Positions 1 through 8,606 of a DNA stretch of 64,000 nt are shown here, one piece after another. A program made the position numbers and the translations under genes. Source of the DNA: Dysgonomonas hofstadii (GTDB lineage: Bacteria > Bacteroidota > Bacteroidia > Bacteroidales > Dysgonomonadaceae); assembly GCF_014196915.1 (NCBI RefSeq), contig NZ_JACIEP010000010.1, positions 92,746 through 156,745 of the forward strand, written 5' to 3'. Each line of letters starts with the position of its first letter. Within the stretch, counting starts at the first letter, position 1. The notes below the pieces were generated by a model, which worked only from the letters and a program-made list of their open reading frames with translations, did no database searches and had not been told where the DNA came from.

Positions 1-195
1 GCCCAGACAGTCGCATAATCTAACTTGTCATTATTATATCTGAAATTAATAGTATGAAGATAAGTATTGTTTGCCCAGACAGTCGCATAATCTAACTTGT
101 CATTATTATATCTGAAATTAATAGTATGAAGATAAGTATTGTTTGCCCAGACAGTCGCATAATCTAACTTGTCATTATTATATCTGAAATTAATG
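1..195. repeat. 72-bp tandem repeat inside the lipoprotein gene
   Basis: Units start at 1, 73 and 145. The first two are identical over all 72 bp. The third (N-terminal in the protein) matches for about 51 bp and then diverges. The period is a multiple of three, so each unit adds 24 in-frame residues. The array continues past the left edge. Confidence 0.95.
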
Positions 196-623
196 GTATA
201 AAGATAAAAACTCTCATCATTCTCACCCCCTCTCACATACTCCCCATCGATATTAAACACAATATCACCTTTGGCATCCGCCCCCGCCCGGATATAGTTG
301 GCATCGATATTAAAGACCACATCGCCGGTCTTTTCCTTTCCCGCGCGTATCAGCTTGCCGTCTATATTGAAAACCACATCGCCCGTTTTGTCCTTTCCGG
401 CGCGCACATAGTCCCCGTCAAGGTTAAAGACAGCGTCGCCCGATTTCTCCTTTCCCGCACGTATCAGGTCACCGTCAAGGTTGAAGACGATATTCTCTTT
501 CTCCACAGGCGTTGTTGGAGGCGTAGGATTTACCGGCAGCTCGGGATTGTTGGGGTCGTCTCCACCGCAGGCGGCAAAGGTGAACGATAACAGTAAGATA
601 GATATATAACGCAGTGGTTTCAT
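1..623 (-). CDS. Repeat-built surface lipoprotein, C-terminus beyond the window
   Basis: Seen: from an ATG at 621-623 the minus strand is open for 207 codons to the window edge. It opens with a lipoprotein signal peptide whose lipobox ends FAAC (Cys19), then a Pro/Asn/Asp-rich linker. About residues 45-135 hold five 19-residue repeats of the type VVFNIDGKLIRAGKEKTGD. After that come 24-residue repeats containing NNDKLDYATVWANN, which run off the edge. Export and outer-membrane anchoring follow from the lipobox (established for Bacteroidota, inferred here). I do not recognise the repeat family. A beta-rich rod or solenoid is one possibility, but nothing in the sequence fixes the function. The true length is unknown because the repeat array is cut. 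Confidence 0.85.
   Translation of the reverse strand, partial: MKPLRYISILLLSFTFAACGGDDPNNPELPVNPTPPTTPVEKENIVFNLDGDLIRAGKEKSGDAVFNLDGDYVRAGKDKTGDVVFNIDGKLIRAGKEKTGDVVFNIDANYIRAGADAKGDIVFNIDGEYVRGGENDESFYLYTINFRYNNDKLDYATVWANNTYLHTINFRYNNDKLDYATVWANNTYLHTINFRYNNDKLDYATVW
219..491. repeat. 57-bp degenerate tandem repeat inside the lipoprotein gene
   Basis: Five 19-codon units on the minus strand share VFN-(I/L)-D-G..(I/V)RAG..K-GD. They are diverged at DNA level but strongly conserved in protein, which suggests an old duplication kept by selection. This contrasts with the identical 72-bp units downstream in the same gene. Confidence 0.85.
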
Positions 624-640
624 AATTATAGCTTTTAGCT

Positions 641-706
641 TTTGTCATCCTGACGATAGGAAGGATCTGACACACGGGATGCTTCGTTGCTCAGCATGAC
701 AAAGAG
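641..706. repeat. Dispersed palindromic element, GTCATCC family (copy 1)
   Basis: The element begins TTTGTCATCCTGA, carries AAGGATCTGA, and ends GCATGACAAAG, so its two ends are imperfect inverted copies. Related copies lie at 2546-2695, 39635-39772 and 63384-63452. It occupies the gap upstream of the minus-strand lipoprotein gene. The remaining 624-875 sequence is AT-rich with nothing else recognised. Confidence 0.75.
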
Positions 707-875
707 TATCTACAAATATAGACTATCCTTTTCATCCGAAGTTTAATAATCACAAGCAAAGTTTTTGTAATTTTAGGCATTAAACCTTTCTGCAAAAAGA
801 ATGTCATACTAATAAAGAAGCTGCTTTCTTTTTGTTAGCAAATAATATTATTTTGTAATCTAAATATATACTGAA

Positions 876-1184
876 ATGAAAAAAGTAAGATTTTTAGCAT
901 CAATGATTGTCCTTTCTTGTGTTTTATCCTTTTCATCCTGTGGAACCATGAATCTGGGCAGCAAGCTGAAGAATGTGGAAATAGGGATGACAAAAAAAGA
1001 AGTGACCAACATTCTGGGTAACAGTTACGATGTGGTGGCCGCCCGCGATACACCCGATGGCCCGCTCGAAGTACTGCGTTACACCGGCGTGACTATCGAC
1101 GGGGATAAATATTATATAGTGAACTTCCTTAACGGAAAACTGGTGGAATGGTTCCTCGAAACAGGCCGTTTGCCACATCCTTAA
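876..1184 (+). CDS. Small SmpA/BamE-like lipoprotein
   Basis: A 102-residue protein with a lipoprotein signal peptide ending SFSSC. It is followed by a compact domain with the motif IGMTKKEVTNILG and a later YYIVNFLNGKLVEW segment. The IGMTKxEVxxILG pattern is characteristic of the small SmpA/OmlA (BamE-type) beta-sandwich lipoproteins. Membership of that fold class is likely, but a role in the Bam complex is not implied. A paralogue with the same layout lies at 2193-2519, separated by one lipoprotein gene. All three run in the same direction. Confidence 0.85.
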   Translation: MKKVRFLASMIVLSCVLSFSSCGTMNLGSKLKNVEIGMTKKEVTNILGNSYDVVAARDTPDGPLEVLRYTGVTIDGDKYYIVNFLNGKLVEWFLETGRLPHP

Positions 1185-1299
1185 TTAACACATGGATACA
1201 TGCAGCAGGAATAGATATCCTGGTTAAAAATATAGTATCTCGTATTTTATTCCTTACTTTGGTCTTTGAACGCAACATCTATGTATAAAAACAAGAACT

Positions 1300-2160
1300 A
1301 TGAAAAAGAGAATGCCCTTATTCAGGATTTCAACTTTGTGTTTACTAACAATAGGAATAATATCCTGCTCGTCTGACGAGGAAATATCAACAGATCTACC
1401 CGGAGAGGGAGACCCGGGCTCAAATCCTCATACGGAAATCACTCTGAAAGCAATACCCAGTACAGTAAGTTTGTATAATTGGTCTGAAATTTGGATTTCC
1501 CAAAATCACATCGACGGAGGTGTGCCGGTCGATTCGGTCGTATGGGATATGCCGGGTATCTTTAGGCATGTCTCTGTGCCGCACAGTTCTCTTTGGATGA
1601 TGTCACAGGCATTTTGCCTTCCCGGCGAATATGTGATGAACGCTACGGCATATCACGAGGGAGATACAGTTTCGGTCGGGTCGGCAACTATATTCGTAAC
1701 GGACAATCTGAACGATTTTCTGGGACTTCGTTGGGACAGTAATGAAAGTATAAAAAGGGGAGATAAGCATTATACATCCAATGTAGACAATTATTCTTTT
1801 TTCCTGCAGTATGTGGCCGACGATCAGTATGCGCTATTGGAATTTGTAGTCAGAGTTAATGATGATAAAGAATTTATCGAAGCCAACGACGGTTCGCGCA
1901 AACTGCTGTCCGACTATATAACAAAGCTCTATGGCGACGCAAAGAATGTGTATGAGGGAGAAGATATTACTCAATCGCCCCTTATGGCTGATTATGATGA
2001 GCTTTTTAGTAAAAAACTCAATACTATTTATCCGAGAACACAGTTCTACCCACTGGCAATATGGCAAACACGAAGTTCAAATATCGCACTGATCGGATAT
2101 ATAGAGGATATGTATCCATGTACGATTTTTATGGTTATAGCCGAACCTCGTGCGAAATAA
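1300..2160 (+). CDS. Hypothetical lipoprotein
   Basis: A 286-residue protein with a signal peptide and lipobox (GIISC, Cys about 23) followed by an acidic Ser/Asp/Glu stretch. That pattern is typical of surface-exposed Bacteroidota lipoproteins. No enzyme motif is visible and I do not recognise the family. The segment around residues 50-140 has alternating hydrophobic beta-like character. It sits between the two paralogous BamE-like lipoprotein genes, 115 bp after the first and 32 bp before the second, so the three could be co-transcribed. Confidence 0.75.
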   Translation: MKKRMPLFRISTLCLLTIGIISCSSDEEISTDLPGEGDPGSNPHTEITLKAIPSTVSLYNWSEIWISQNHIDGGVPVDSVVWDMPGIFRHVSVPHSSLWMMSQAFCLPGEYVMNATAYHEGDTVSVGSATIFVTDNLNDFLGLRWDSNESIKRGDKHYTSNVDNYSFFLQYVADDQYALLEFVVRVNDDKEFIEANDGSRKLLSDYITKLYGDAKNVYEGEDITQSPLMADYDELFSKKLNTIYPRTQFYPLAIWQTRSSNIALIGYIEDMYPCTIFMVIAEPRAK

Positions 2161-2192
2161 GATATTTGATTAATAAACTAAATAATACAGAA

Positions 2193-2519
2193 ATGAAGAG
2201 AACATTTTTATTATCCTTGTTTGCAGTACTACTGATGTTTACATTCTCCGCTTGCGGATCGTCATCGCTGGTCAATAAAGCAAAAAAACTGGAAATAGGG
2301 ATGATTAAACAGGATGTAGTCAACATTATGGGGAACGGTTACACCACGCTGGCTGCCCGTCAGACACCCGAAGGTGCATTGGAAACCATACGCTACGAGA
2401 ATATAATGGAATTTCCGTATATTATAAGTTTCCTCGACGGTAAATTGGTGGAATGGTATATTGACGAACCGAAAACGCAACCACCACATCATCACCGCAA
2501 TGGCAATCCTCATCCGTAA
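2193..2519 (+). CDS. Small SmpA/BamE-like lipoprotein, paralogue of 876-1184
   Basis: I place the start at the ATG at 2193 because the encoded protein (108 residues) then begins with a clear signal peptide and lipobox (TFSAC). A longer in-frame start at 2061 would overlap the preceding gene by 100 bp and put the signal peptide inside the protein. The body repeats the upstream paralogue closely: IGMIKQDVVNIMG, AARQTPEGALETIRYEN and SFLDGKLVEWY. It adds a His/Pro-rich tail (PPHHHRNGNPHP). The His-rich tail might bind metal, but that is only a guess. Confidence 0.85.
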   Translation: MKRTFLLSLFAVLLMFTFSACGSSSLVNKAKKLEIGMIKQDVVNIMGNGYTTLAARQTPEGALETIRYENIMEFPYIISFLDGKLVEWYIDEPKTQPPHHHRNGNPHP

Positions 2520-2545
2520 ATATGATTTACCGGTGTAAAATTATA

Positions 2546-2695
2546 GGGGCTGTCCCAAAAGTAAGATTACACTATCAAAGTGTTACTTTCTTTTGTCATT
2601 ATGAGTGTAACGAAGAATCTCAACTCTCAAAAGAAGATCCTTCACTCCGTTCAGGATGACAGAAAGAAATCAAAAATTACTTTTGGGACAGCCCC
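2546..2695. repeat. Nested palindromic element, GTCATCC family (copy 2)
   Basis: The outer arms are a perfect 19-bp inverted repeat, GGGGCTGTCCCAAAAGTAA at 2546-2564 and its complement at 2677-2695. The core contains the TTTGTCATT...GGATGACAG palindrome seen in the other family members. The right arm runs into a T tract, so the element may also terminate transcription after the lipoprotein cluster. Confidence 0.85.
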
Positions 2696-2844
2696 TTTTT
2701 ATTTATATGCAAACATCACAAATAATATATAAAATCCGTGAGGCAATAATTTTTTATAGAACGCATTATTCCAACTACAGATTCGTTCTGATACTAATTT
2801 TTTCTATCTTTATATCCATTATGCAAAGAGTATAAGATAGCAGA

Positions 2845-3537
2845 ATGGTTAACCAATATGAATTAACAGACAGGCAAAAAGAGATAATTCTAAGAATACC
2901 ACTCTTTAGAGGAATATCGGAAGAACTGAAGAATAATTTCTTCGACCGCATCGACTATTCTTTCACACCCCTTAAAAAAGGAAACATCATCATCGAACAG
3001 GGAACTACCTGCAATCATCTGCATATCCTCCTATCGGGCACACTCGACGTGAATATTATAGATGCCTCGGGTAACGATATCAAAGTAGAGGACCTGATCG
3101 GGCCACGTTCTTTTGCCACCCCTCATCTCTTTGACGGGAATAATATTTTCCCTGCAACATTTACTGTGGTCGAAGATGGTCTGCTGATGCGTATAACCAA
3201 AGAATCGGCCTTTAAGCTGATCAGCTCCGAGCCCGAAATGCTCAGAAATTTTCTGCGCCTGACAGGAAACTGCAACGTATGCACTGTGAGCCGTCTGCGC
3301 ATACTTGCCTATAAAAATATTCGCAGCCGCTTTTCTTATTATCTGCTCGAATACAAAAGGGACGAAAACGACATGATAACCATTGCCCATAACCAGACTC
3401 AACTGGCCGAATTTATAAATGTGACCCGTCCGGCACTGGCTCGTGAGATCAGGAGCATGATAGACGAGGGTATTATAGAGATGTCGGGCAAAAATATAAG
3501 GATAGCCAATTACAAAGCATTGCTGCAAAATATCTGA
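2845..3537 (+). CDS. Crp/Fnr-family transcriptional regulator
   Basis: A 230-residue protein. Residues about 25-130 form a cyclic-nucleotide-binding-type beta-roll (GNIIIEQGTTCNHLHILLSGTLDV, then DLIGPRSFATPHLF). The C-terminal winged helix contains NQTQLAEFINVTRPALAREI, the typical Crp recognition helix region. Length and order match the Crp/Fnr family. No cysteine cluster for an Fnr-type Fe-S centre is visible: Cys residues occur as isolated positions and a CNVC pair near residue 145. The ligand is unknown. It is a single gene with a near-consensus -7 element (TATCTTTA) about 40 bp upstream, and its target is not evident from the neighbours. Confidence 0.9.
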   Translation: MVNQYELTDRQKEIILRIPLFRGISEELKNNFFDRIDYSFTPLKKGNIIIEQGTTCNHLHILLSGTLDVNIIDASGNDIKVEDLIGPRSFATPHLFDGNNIFPATFTVVEDGLLMRITKESAFKLISSEPEMLRNFLRLTGNCNVCTVSRLRILAYKNIRSRFSYYLLEYKRDENDMITIAHNQTQLAEFINVTRPALAREIRSMIDEGIIEMSGKNIRIANYKALLQNI

Positions 3538-3933
3538 GATATTCTGTATTACAGCATGTAACCTCTCTTTTTTAGTCATTATTCTGTGTTTTTTCAAGTA
3601 TAGATAATTTCGAATAAAATTGATAAAGAGGCGGAAGACGAGTTGTCGTTTTCCGCTTTTTCTCTTTTATTCTTTTCTTGTCTTTTCTTGTCTTATTATT
3701 TGGTATCGGCGAGTGTCGGGTAACTATCCTGTAAGGAGTGGCAAATGCGACAGTGAAAGTGCAGGCATGAGTGTATCTTATAAGATACGGTTGGGGAGGC
3801 AGATTGAAAAAATCATGCCGCTAATCTACTTAAATTCAAATATTTTTGTATATTTATAACCACATAGTGTTTTACGAAGATTTTACCGGATATAAACTGT
3901 TAGCATAGAATTTTAGTAACTAAAATACATGCT
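3538..3933. other. Intergenic region with one terminator, no gene
   Basis: This 396-bp gap contains a rho-independent terminator near its start and otherwise AT-rich sequence leading to the next gene. A 79-codon open frame inside it has no recognisable signal, domain or start context, and I treat it as chance. Confidence 0.6.
3631..3666 (+). terminator. Terminator after the Crp/Fnr gene
   Basis: An 11-bp stem (GCGGAAGACGA with TCGTTTTCCGC, one mismatch) around a GTTG loop is followed by a T-rich tract. Confidence 0.8.
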
Positions 3934-6705
3934 ATGAAAGGATACTTAAAAAAAGTATTTGCTGCCATCGTGATAACGGTATTGACAATGCCCCTTGGAG
4001 CACAGATCTCCTGGAATATACCGTCCGATTCTATAAAGAAGAATTTTATTTTCCAGTCTGTAATTTTGCCCCAGGAAAAAGTGTATGTTCAAAATGACAA
4101 ACCCTATTATGTGACAGGAGAAGATATTTGGTTTAGAGCCTATCTGGTTGACGCGATTTCCCATGTGGCAGATTACTCGAGCCGTTATATCTATGCAGAG
4201 TTGATAAATCCGGTAAATGAAGTGTCGGTAAGGATTAAGATCAAGCCCACACTGGGAGCATATTCGGGATATATCAAGATCCCGGAAGAAGTGCCTTCGG
4301 GAGACTATCAGCTAAGGTTTTATACCAAGTTTATGGAAAATGTGGACGATGCCTATTTCTTCAAAAAGAAGATCAGGATAGGAGATCCGCTGGGCGCTCT
4401 CTACAGGACCGAGGCTACTTTCAGCTACGATACAAAAGATAATGTGATTGTGCGCCTGCAGTTTATTGACGTGAAAACCGGGAAACATATTTACCCCGAT
4501 GAAGTGAGGATTAAAAATGATGATAAGCTTATAGCAAGTGGTGGGCAAAAATATAAGAAATATAGTCCAGACAGCGAATCCGGGATAGAATTTGAACTGA
4601 AAGAGCCTAAAAAGCGCTATGGTAATTATTTGTATATCGAGTATGACTATCTGAAAAAATTCCATAAAGAATACATCGCGATACCGTCTTCCGACAGCGA
4701 CTTCGATGTAACCTTCCTGCCCGAAGGCGGTAATTTTCCGGCAGGTGTGAGCAGCATAGTAGCTTTCAAGTCCTTAAATGCTAACGGTATGGGAGAAGAT
4801 ATAAACGGATGGATAGAGAATGGTAAGGGCGAACAGATCGTCGAAATAAAATCTATGCACGCCGGTATGGGATTGTTTGCACTTAATGCCACAGTCGGAG
4901 AAAAATATTATGCGGTATGTAAGAACGGTAAGGGTATAGAAAAGCGCTACGAACTTCCACTCTCAGTCTTGGGTGTGCATAGCCTGAAAACCAACTGGCA
5001 AAAGGAACAACTGTACATTTCCGTGAATAAATCGGCTGGTGTGCAGCCAATACCACTTTATTTGATAATACATTGCAGAGGTTCGGTGCTGTATGCTGCA
5101 CCTTGGGACAATGCAAAAGAATATATAAATATAGATAGGAAATTGTTGCCTTCGGGCGTTATCCATATTATCCTGTCGGATGCGAATCTTAATCCGTTGA
5201 GCGAGCGTCTGGTTTTCAGCCGGAATGAAAAAGAAGATATGAAACTGGCATTCAATACCGATAAGGCTGCCTATGGCAAACGAGAAAAGGTGAAAGCTGC
5301 TTTCTCCCTTGCCGATAAGGAAAACCGTCCGGTAATGGCCAGCCTGTCTGTTTCGGTGACGGACGATAAAGACGTGAATCCCGAAACAGGTGTAAATATC
5401 TTATCTTATCTACTTCTGTCTTCCGAACTACGTGGATATATAGAATCGCCCGCTTATTATTTTACTGATGTCAATAATACTACAATAGCCGAACTCGATG
5501 TGTTGATGATGACTCAGGGGTGGAGACGGTATAATATCCCCAATGTGCTGAAAGGAAAATATGAAGAGCCAGTCAGTCCGCTGGAAATCGGGCAGGAAAT
5601 ATCGGGAACAGTGACCAGTGTTGCCCGCAAACGGCCGGAGAATAATGCCGAAGTAGGTATCTTTTCTACCGGAGCTAATTATTTTGATCTGCTAAAAACG
5701 GATAAAGACGGACGCTTTGCATTCAAAGGCTTTGAACATCCCGAAGGTACGTCATATTTACTAAGAGCAAATAAAGGTAATGGAAATGACTGGGTTCGCC
5801 TTACCCTCGATGAGGAAACATTCCCCGATGCAAAAAGATATGGTAGCATAAAGCCTTTGCCAAGCGGAATAGAGAATGTGTATGAAGCATATCTCGAAAA
5901 AGCCGATAATAAGTATGTACTGGAAAATGGTATGCGCATGATTTACCTGAAAGAAGTGGAGGTGACAGCTACTAAAAAAAAGCGTTATATGGCTACAGGA
6001 CCTGTTTCTGTAATAGCAGATAAATCATATAATTATCAGGATATTGAAGAACACAAATATTTTTCTATACGTGATATTTTGCAACGGACGGCAGGAGTAA
6101 TGATATTGGGCGACCAGATAATTTTGCGTACAAGGACGACGATAGGCATCAGTTCCGGTAGTTCAACTGAGCTTTCGAATGGTGAGGCAGCAGGTGATTA
6201 TAGCAATCCTAACCCTGAGCCGGGTATATTTATCGATGGCGTTTATATAGATCCTGAATTGATGGGTGGAAGCGCACTCTATTTTCTGGAGCAAATGAAT
6301 ATACATGATATAAAGCAGGTTGATATACTAAAATCAAATACCGTTCTTTTTGGGTACAGAGGGGCTAAAGGGGTGATAAATATAACTATGAAAGATGGTT
6401 CGGAGCCAAGTGCTCCAAATCCTATGTACAATATGGCAACCATATCTCCGCTTGGTTATCAGCCGGTTAAGGAATTCTATTCTCCTAAATACGATACCCC
6501 GGATCAGAAAAATGTGAATACTCCTGACCTGCGTACTACTATTTATTGGAATCCTAACGTAAAAGTATCGCCTGAAGGCAAAGCCGATATAGAATTCTAC
6601 ACAGCCGATTCCGCTTCAACTTATTCGGTAGTTGTAGAAGGTGTAACAATAGATGGGCAGCTTGTACACGCCGTAGAAAAAATCGACTGCACAGGAAATA
6701 ATTAA
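3934..6705 (+). CDS. MG2 domain / TonB-plug envelope protein
   Basis: A 923-residue protein with a signal peptide cleaved near LGAQ. Residues about 45-80 carry an alpha-2-macroglobulin MG2-type strand pattern (EKVYVQNDKPYYVTGEDIW). The middle is made of beta-sandwich segments. Residues about 560-640 resemble a carboxypeptidase-regulatory-like domain. Residues about 690-830 are a TonB plug-like domain (IRDILQRTAGV, then GIFIDGVYIDP and VDILKSNTVLFGYRGAKGV). The C-terminus returns to macroglobulin-like sequence (TTIYWNPNV). No 22-strand barrel follows, so it is not itself a transporter. Proteins of this layout are common in Bacteroidota. An envelope or surface protease-inhibitor-like role has been suggested for MG domains, but the function here is unknown. 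Confidence 0.85.
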   Translation: MKGYLKKVFAAIVITVLTMPLGAQISWNIPSDSIKKNFIFQSVILPQEKVYVQNDKPYYVTGEDIWFRAYLVDAISHVADYSSRYIYAELINPVNEVSVRIKIKPTLGAYSGYIKIPEEVPSGDYQLRFYTKFMENVDDAYFFKKKIRIGDPLGALYRTEATFSYDTKDNVIVRLQFIDVKTGKHIYPDEVRIKNDDKLIASGGQKYKKYSPDSESGIEFELKEPKKRYGNYLYIEYDYLKKFHKEYIAIPSSDSDFDVTFLPEGGNFPAGVSSIVAFKSLNANGMGEDINGWIENGKGEQIVEIKSMHAGMGLFALNATVGEKYYAVCKNGKGIEKRYELPLSVLGVHSLKTNWQKEQLYISVNKSAGVQPIPLYLIIHCRGSVLYAAPWDNAKEYINIDRKLLPSGVIHIILSDANLNPLSERLVFSRNEKEDMKLAFNTDKAAYGKREKVKAAFSLADKENRPVMASLSVSVTDDKDVNPETGVNILSYLLLSSELRGYIESPAYYFTDVNNTTIAELDVLMMTQGWRRYNIPNVLKGKYEEPVSPLEIGQEISGTVTSVARKRPENNAEVGIFSTGANYFDLLKTDKDGRFAFKGFEHPEGTSYLLRANKGNGNDWVRLTLDEETFPDAKRYGSIKPLPSGIENVYEAYLEKADNKYVLENGMRMIYLKEVEVTATKKKRYMATGPVSVIADKSYNYQDIEEHKYFSIRDILQRTAGVMILGDQIILRTRTTIGISSGSSTELSNGEAAGDYSNPNPEPGIFIDGVYIDPELMGGSALYFLEQMNIHDIKQVDILKSNTVLFGYRGAKGVINITMKDGSEPSAPNPMYNMATISPLGYQPVKEFYSPKYDTPDQKNVNTPDLRTTIYWNPNVKVSPEGKADIEFYTADSASTYSVVVEGVTIDGQLVHAVEKIDCTGNN

Positions 6706-6725
6706 GGCTTAACTCTGATAAAAGC

Positions 6726-6765
6726 GTCCCGGTATAAAATATATCGGGATGTTTCTTTTTATTCT
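6726..6765 (+). terminator. Terminator after the MG2/plug gene
   Basis: A GTCCCGGTATA...TATATCGGGAT stem-loop is followed by TTTCTTTTTATT, 20 bp after the stop codon. Confidence 0.8.
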
Positions 6766-6784
6766 CTTTTTATCCGTAAAAACT

Positions 6785-6837
6785 TTTGTTAACCAAAAAA
6801 GTTTTTTAATTTTGCAAAATACAATTTTATAAAATTG
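6785..6837 (+). promoter_or_regulatory. Promoter and palindromic operator of the OhrR-type gene
   Basis: TTTG at 6785-6788 and TAATTTTG at 6807-6814 match the Bacteroides -33/-7 promoter with an 18-bp spacer. At 6822-6837, covering the expected start of transcription, lies the perfect 16-bp palindrome CAATTTTATAAAATTG. OhrR regulators are known to bind AT-rich palindromes of the TACAATT type, so this is probably the autoregulatory operator. Confidence 0.8.
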
Positions 6838-6841
6838 AATT

Positions 6842-7276
6842 ATGTCAGATGATTTGAAATTAGACAACCAATTGTGTTTTCCCTTATATGCCTTATCGCG
6901 GCAAGTGACTACATTATACCGTCCGCATTTGGAAAAGCTTGGATTAACATATCCGCAATACCTCGTAATGATGGTATTGTGGGAACACCATTCGGTAACT
7001 GTTAAACTTTTAGGTGAATTACTTTGTTTAGATAGTGGCACACTTACACCCTTGCTGAAAAGAATGGAAGCTGCCGGACTGTTAGTCCGCAAGCGTTCGT
7101 CAAATGACGAAAGGATGGTCGATGTAACCATTACCGGTAAAGGAAAAGAGATGGAAGCACAAGCCGAATCCATCCCCCTTAACATTAAAATAGGGCTGGA
7201 TATGACCGACGAACAAATAGTGAAATTACGTGACCAACTTAAAAAAATATTAACAAAAACAATTGAGGATAAATAA
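6842..7276 (+). CDS. ohrR: MarR-family regulator, OhrR type (organic hydroperoxide sensor)
   Basis: A 144-residue winged-helix protein. The N-terminus reads DNQLCFPLYALSRQ, placing a cysteine at residue 12 in the position of the peroxide-reactive cysteine of OhrR proteins. LTYPQYLVMMVLWE follows, which is diagnostic of the subfamily. The DNA-binding wing is LLCLDSGTLTPLLKRMEAAG with RSSNDERMV. OhrR represses peroxide-defence genes until its cysteine is oxidised (established). Here the next genes are a nitroreductase and tpx rather than ohr. The palindrome at 6822-6837 suggests autoregulation of the whole set. Confidence 0.85.
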   Translation: MSDDLKLDNQLCFPLYALSRQVTTLYRPHLEKLGLTYPQYLVMMVLWEHHSVTVKLLGELLCLDSGTLTPLLKRMEAAGLLVRKRSSNDERMVDVTITGKGKEMEAQAESIPLNIKIGLDMTDEQIVKLRDQLKKILTKTIEDK

Positions 7277-7280
7277 TAAG

Positions 7281-7916
7281 ATGAGCCTTTTAAATACATT
7301 ACAATGGCGCTATGCCACAAAGAAATTTGATCCTTCAAGGAAAGTAGATCAGAAACTAGTCGACCAGATAGTAGAAGCCGCATGGCTTGCGCCCACATCA
7401 TCGGGTTTGCAACCTTTCAAAGTGATAGAAATAACCAATCAGGAACTGAAAGAAAAATTGGTATCTGTGGCCATGAACCAGCAACAGATAGCCGATTGTT
7501 CACACCTGCTGGTATTTGCCGCCTGGGACAATTATACTTCCGACCGCATAGACAAGATTTATCATTACACAACAGAGCGAAGGGGACAGCAGGTCGATAC
7601 ATACAAATCGTATACCGACCGCCTGAAAAAAGCCTATCTGAATCGCCCCGACAGTGAGAATTTCGCTCACACCGCACGTCAGGCTTATATCGCTTTCGGA
7701 CTGGCAATAGCTATGGCCGCCGAACTGGGCGTAGATACCACTCCGATGGAAGGTTTCGATAACGATGCGCTCGACGAATTGCTATCGCTGAGCAAACTGG
7801 GTTTGAAAAGTGTGGTTATCCTTCCTCTGGGTTACAGGGACGATGCCAACGACTGGCTTGTGAAACTGAAAAAGGTGCGACATCCTAAAAATGAATTTCT
7901 TATACAAATAAAATAA
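7281..7916 (+). CDS. Nitroreductase-family NAD(P)H-dependent oxidoreductase
   Basis: The ATG at 7281, four bases after the regulator's stop codon, gives a 211-residue protein starting MSLLNTLQWRYATKKFDP. This is the conserved N-terminus of flavin nitroreductases, including the FMN-binding RYATKKF. A TTG at 7263 would add six residues and overlap ohrR. Other family marks are WLAPTSSGLQPFK and the C-terminal VVILPLGYRDDAND. It probably reduces quinones or nitro compounds with FMN. It lies between the OhrR-type regulator and tpx, so I infer a single redox-stress operon. Confidence 0.88.
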   Translation: MSLLNTLQWRYATKKFDPSRKVDQKLVDQIVEAAWLAPTSSGLQPFKVIEITNQELKEKLVSVAMNQQQIADCSHLLVFAAWDNYTSDRIDKIYHYTTERRGQQVDTYKSYTDRLKKAYLNRPDSENFAHTARQAYIAFGLAIAMAAELGVDTTPMEGFDNDALDELLSLSKLGLKSVVILPLGYRDDANDWLVKLKKVRHPKNEFLIQIK

Positions 7917-7942
7917 TATAAACCAACTAAAATTAAAGAATC

Positions 7943-8446
7943 ATGGCAAAAATTACATTCAAAGGAGAAATTCCGGTAAATACAAGTGGCGAACTTCCTG
8001 CAAAAGGATCGGTAGCACCTGATTTCGCATTAGTAAAGTCAGATCTGTCAGAAGTTTCACTTAAAGACCTTAAAGGCAAAAAAGTAGTATTGAATATCTT
8101 CCCTAGCATCGACACTGGCGTGTGTGCCGCTTCGGTACGCCGTTTCAATAAAGAAGCTGCCGGACTTCCAAATACTGTGGTATTGGCCGTTTCTGCCGAC
8201 CTGCCGTTTGCAGCAGGCCGTTTCTGCTCGGCTGAAGGTATTGAGAACGTACATCCTGCATCAGTATTCAGAAGCCCTGAGTTTGCCAAAGCTTATGGCG
8301 TGTTAATGACAGACGGCCCGTTGAAAGGTTTGCTGGCACGTTCGGTGGTGGCGATAGATGCCGATGGTAAAGTGCTTTATACCCAGCTGGTGCCTGAGGT
8401 GACAGAAGAACCTGACTATCAGGCAGCAATCAGCGCTGTTAAATAA
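7943..8446 (+). CDS. tpx: Thiol peroxidase (atypical 2-Cys peroxiredoxin)
   Basis: A 167-residue protein of normal Tpx length. The peroxidatic site is [17 protein letters not shown] with Cys61. The resolving cysteine lies in [10 protein letters not shown] (Cys95), which is the spacing of bacterial Tpx. The active-site Thr and Arg of peroxiredoxins are present (T58 and R66 or R67). Tpx reduces alkyl and hydrogen peroxides using thioredoxin. It starts 26 bp after the nitroreductase stop codon with no terminator between, and is followed by a strong terminator, so it is likely the last gene of the OhrR-controlled unit. Confidence 0.95.
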   Translation: MAKITFKGEIPVNTSGELPAKGSVAPDFALVKSDLSEVSLKDLKGKKVVLNIFPSIDTGVCAASVRRFNKEAAGLPNTVVLAVSADLPFAAGRFCSAEGIENVHPASVFRSPEFAKAYGVLMTDGPLKGLLARSVVAIDADGKVLYTQLVPEVTEEPDYQAAISAVK

Positions 8447-8570
8447 AAGGTATACCATCCTCCTGCATACATACCTGAATAGGAAAAAAACAATGTCGGT
8501 TCCTATATTGGATAATGAAACGATAAAAAAAGAAACTGGAAAAATACAGGTTCGAAAACTAAGATAAGGC

Positions 8571-8606
8571 AAACTCCGAAACAAATCCGTTTCGGAGTTT
8601 GTTTTT
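8571..8606 (+). terminator. Terminator after tpx
   Basis: The arms AAACTCCGAAAC and GTTTCGGAGTTT form a 12-bp perfect stem with a short loop, followed by GTTTTT. Confidence 0.9.

Noticed and set aside
1-195. A CRISPR array from the 72-bp direct repeats
   Set aside because: The repeats are head-to-tail without unique spacers and keep an open reading frame.
3031-3597. A 188-codon minus-strand frame antisense to the Crp/Fnr gene
   Set aside because: It is a shadow of the well-supported Crp/Fnr gene and contains no domain.
3620-3859. A 79-codon plus-strand open frame after the Crp/Fnr gene
   Set aside because: It overlaps the terminator stem at 3631-3666, has no plausible start context and its composition looks random.
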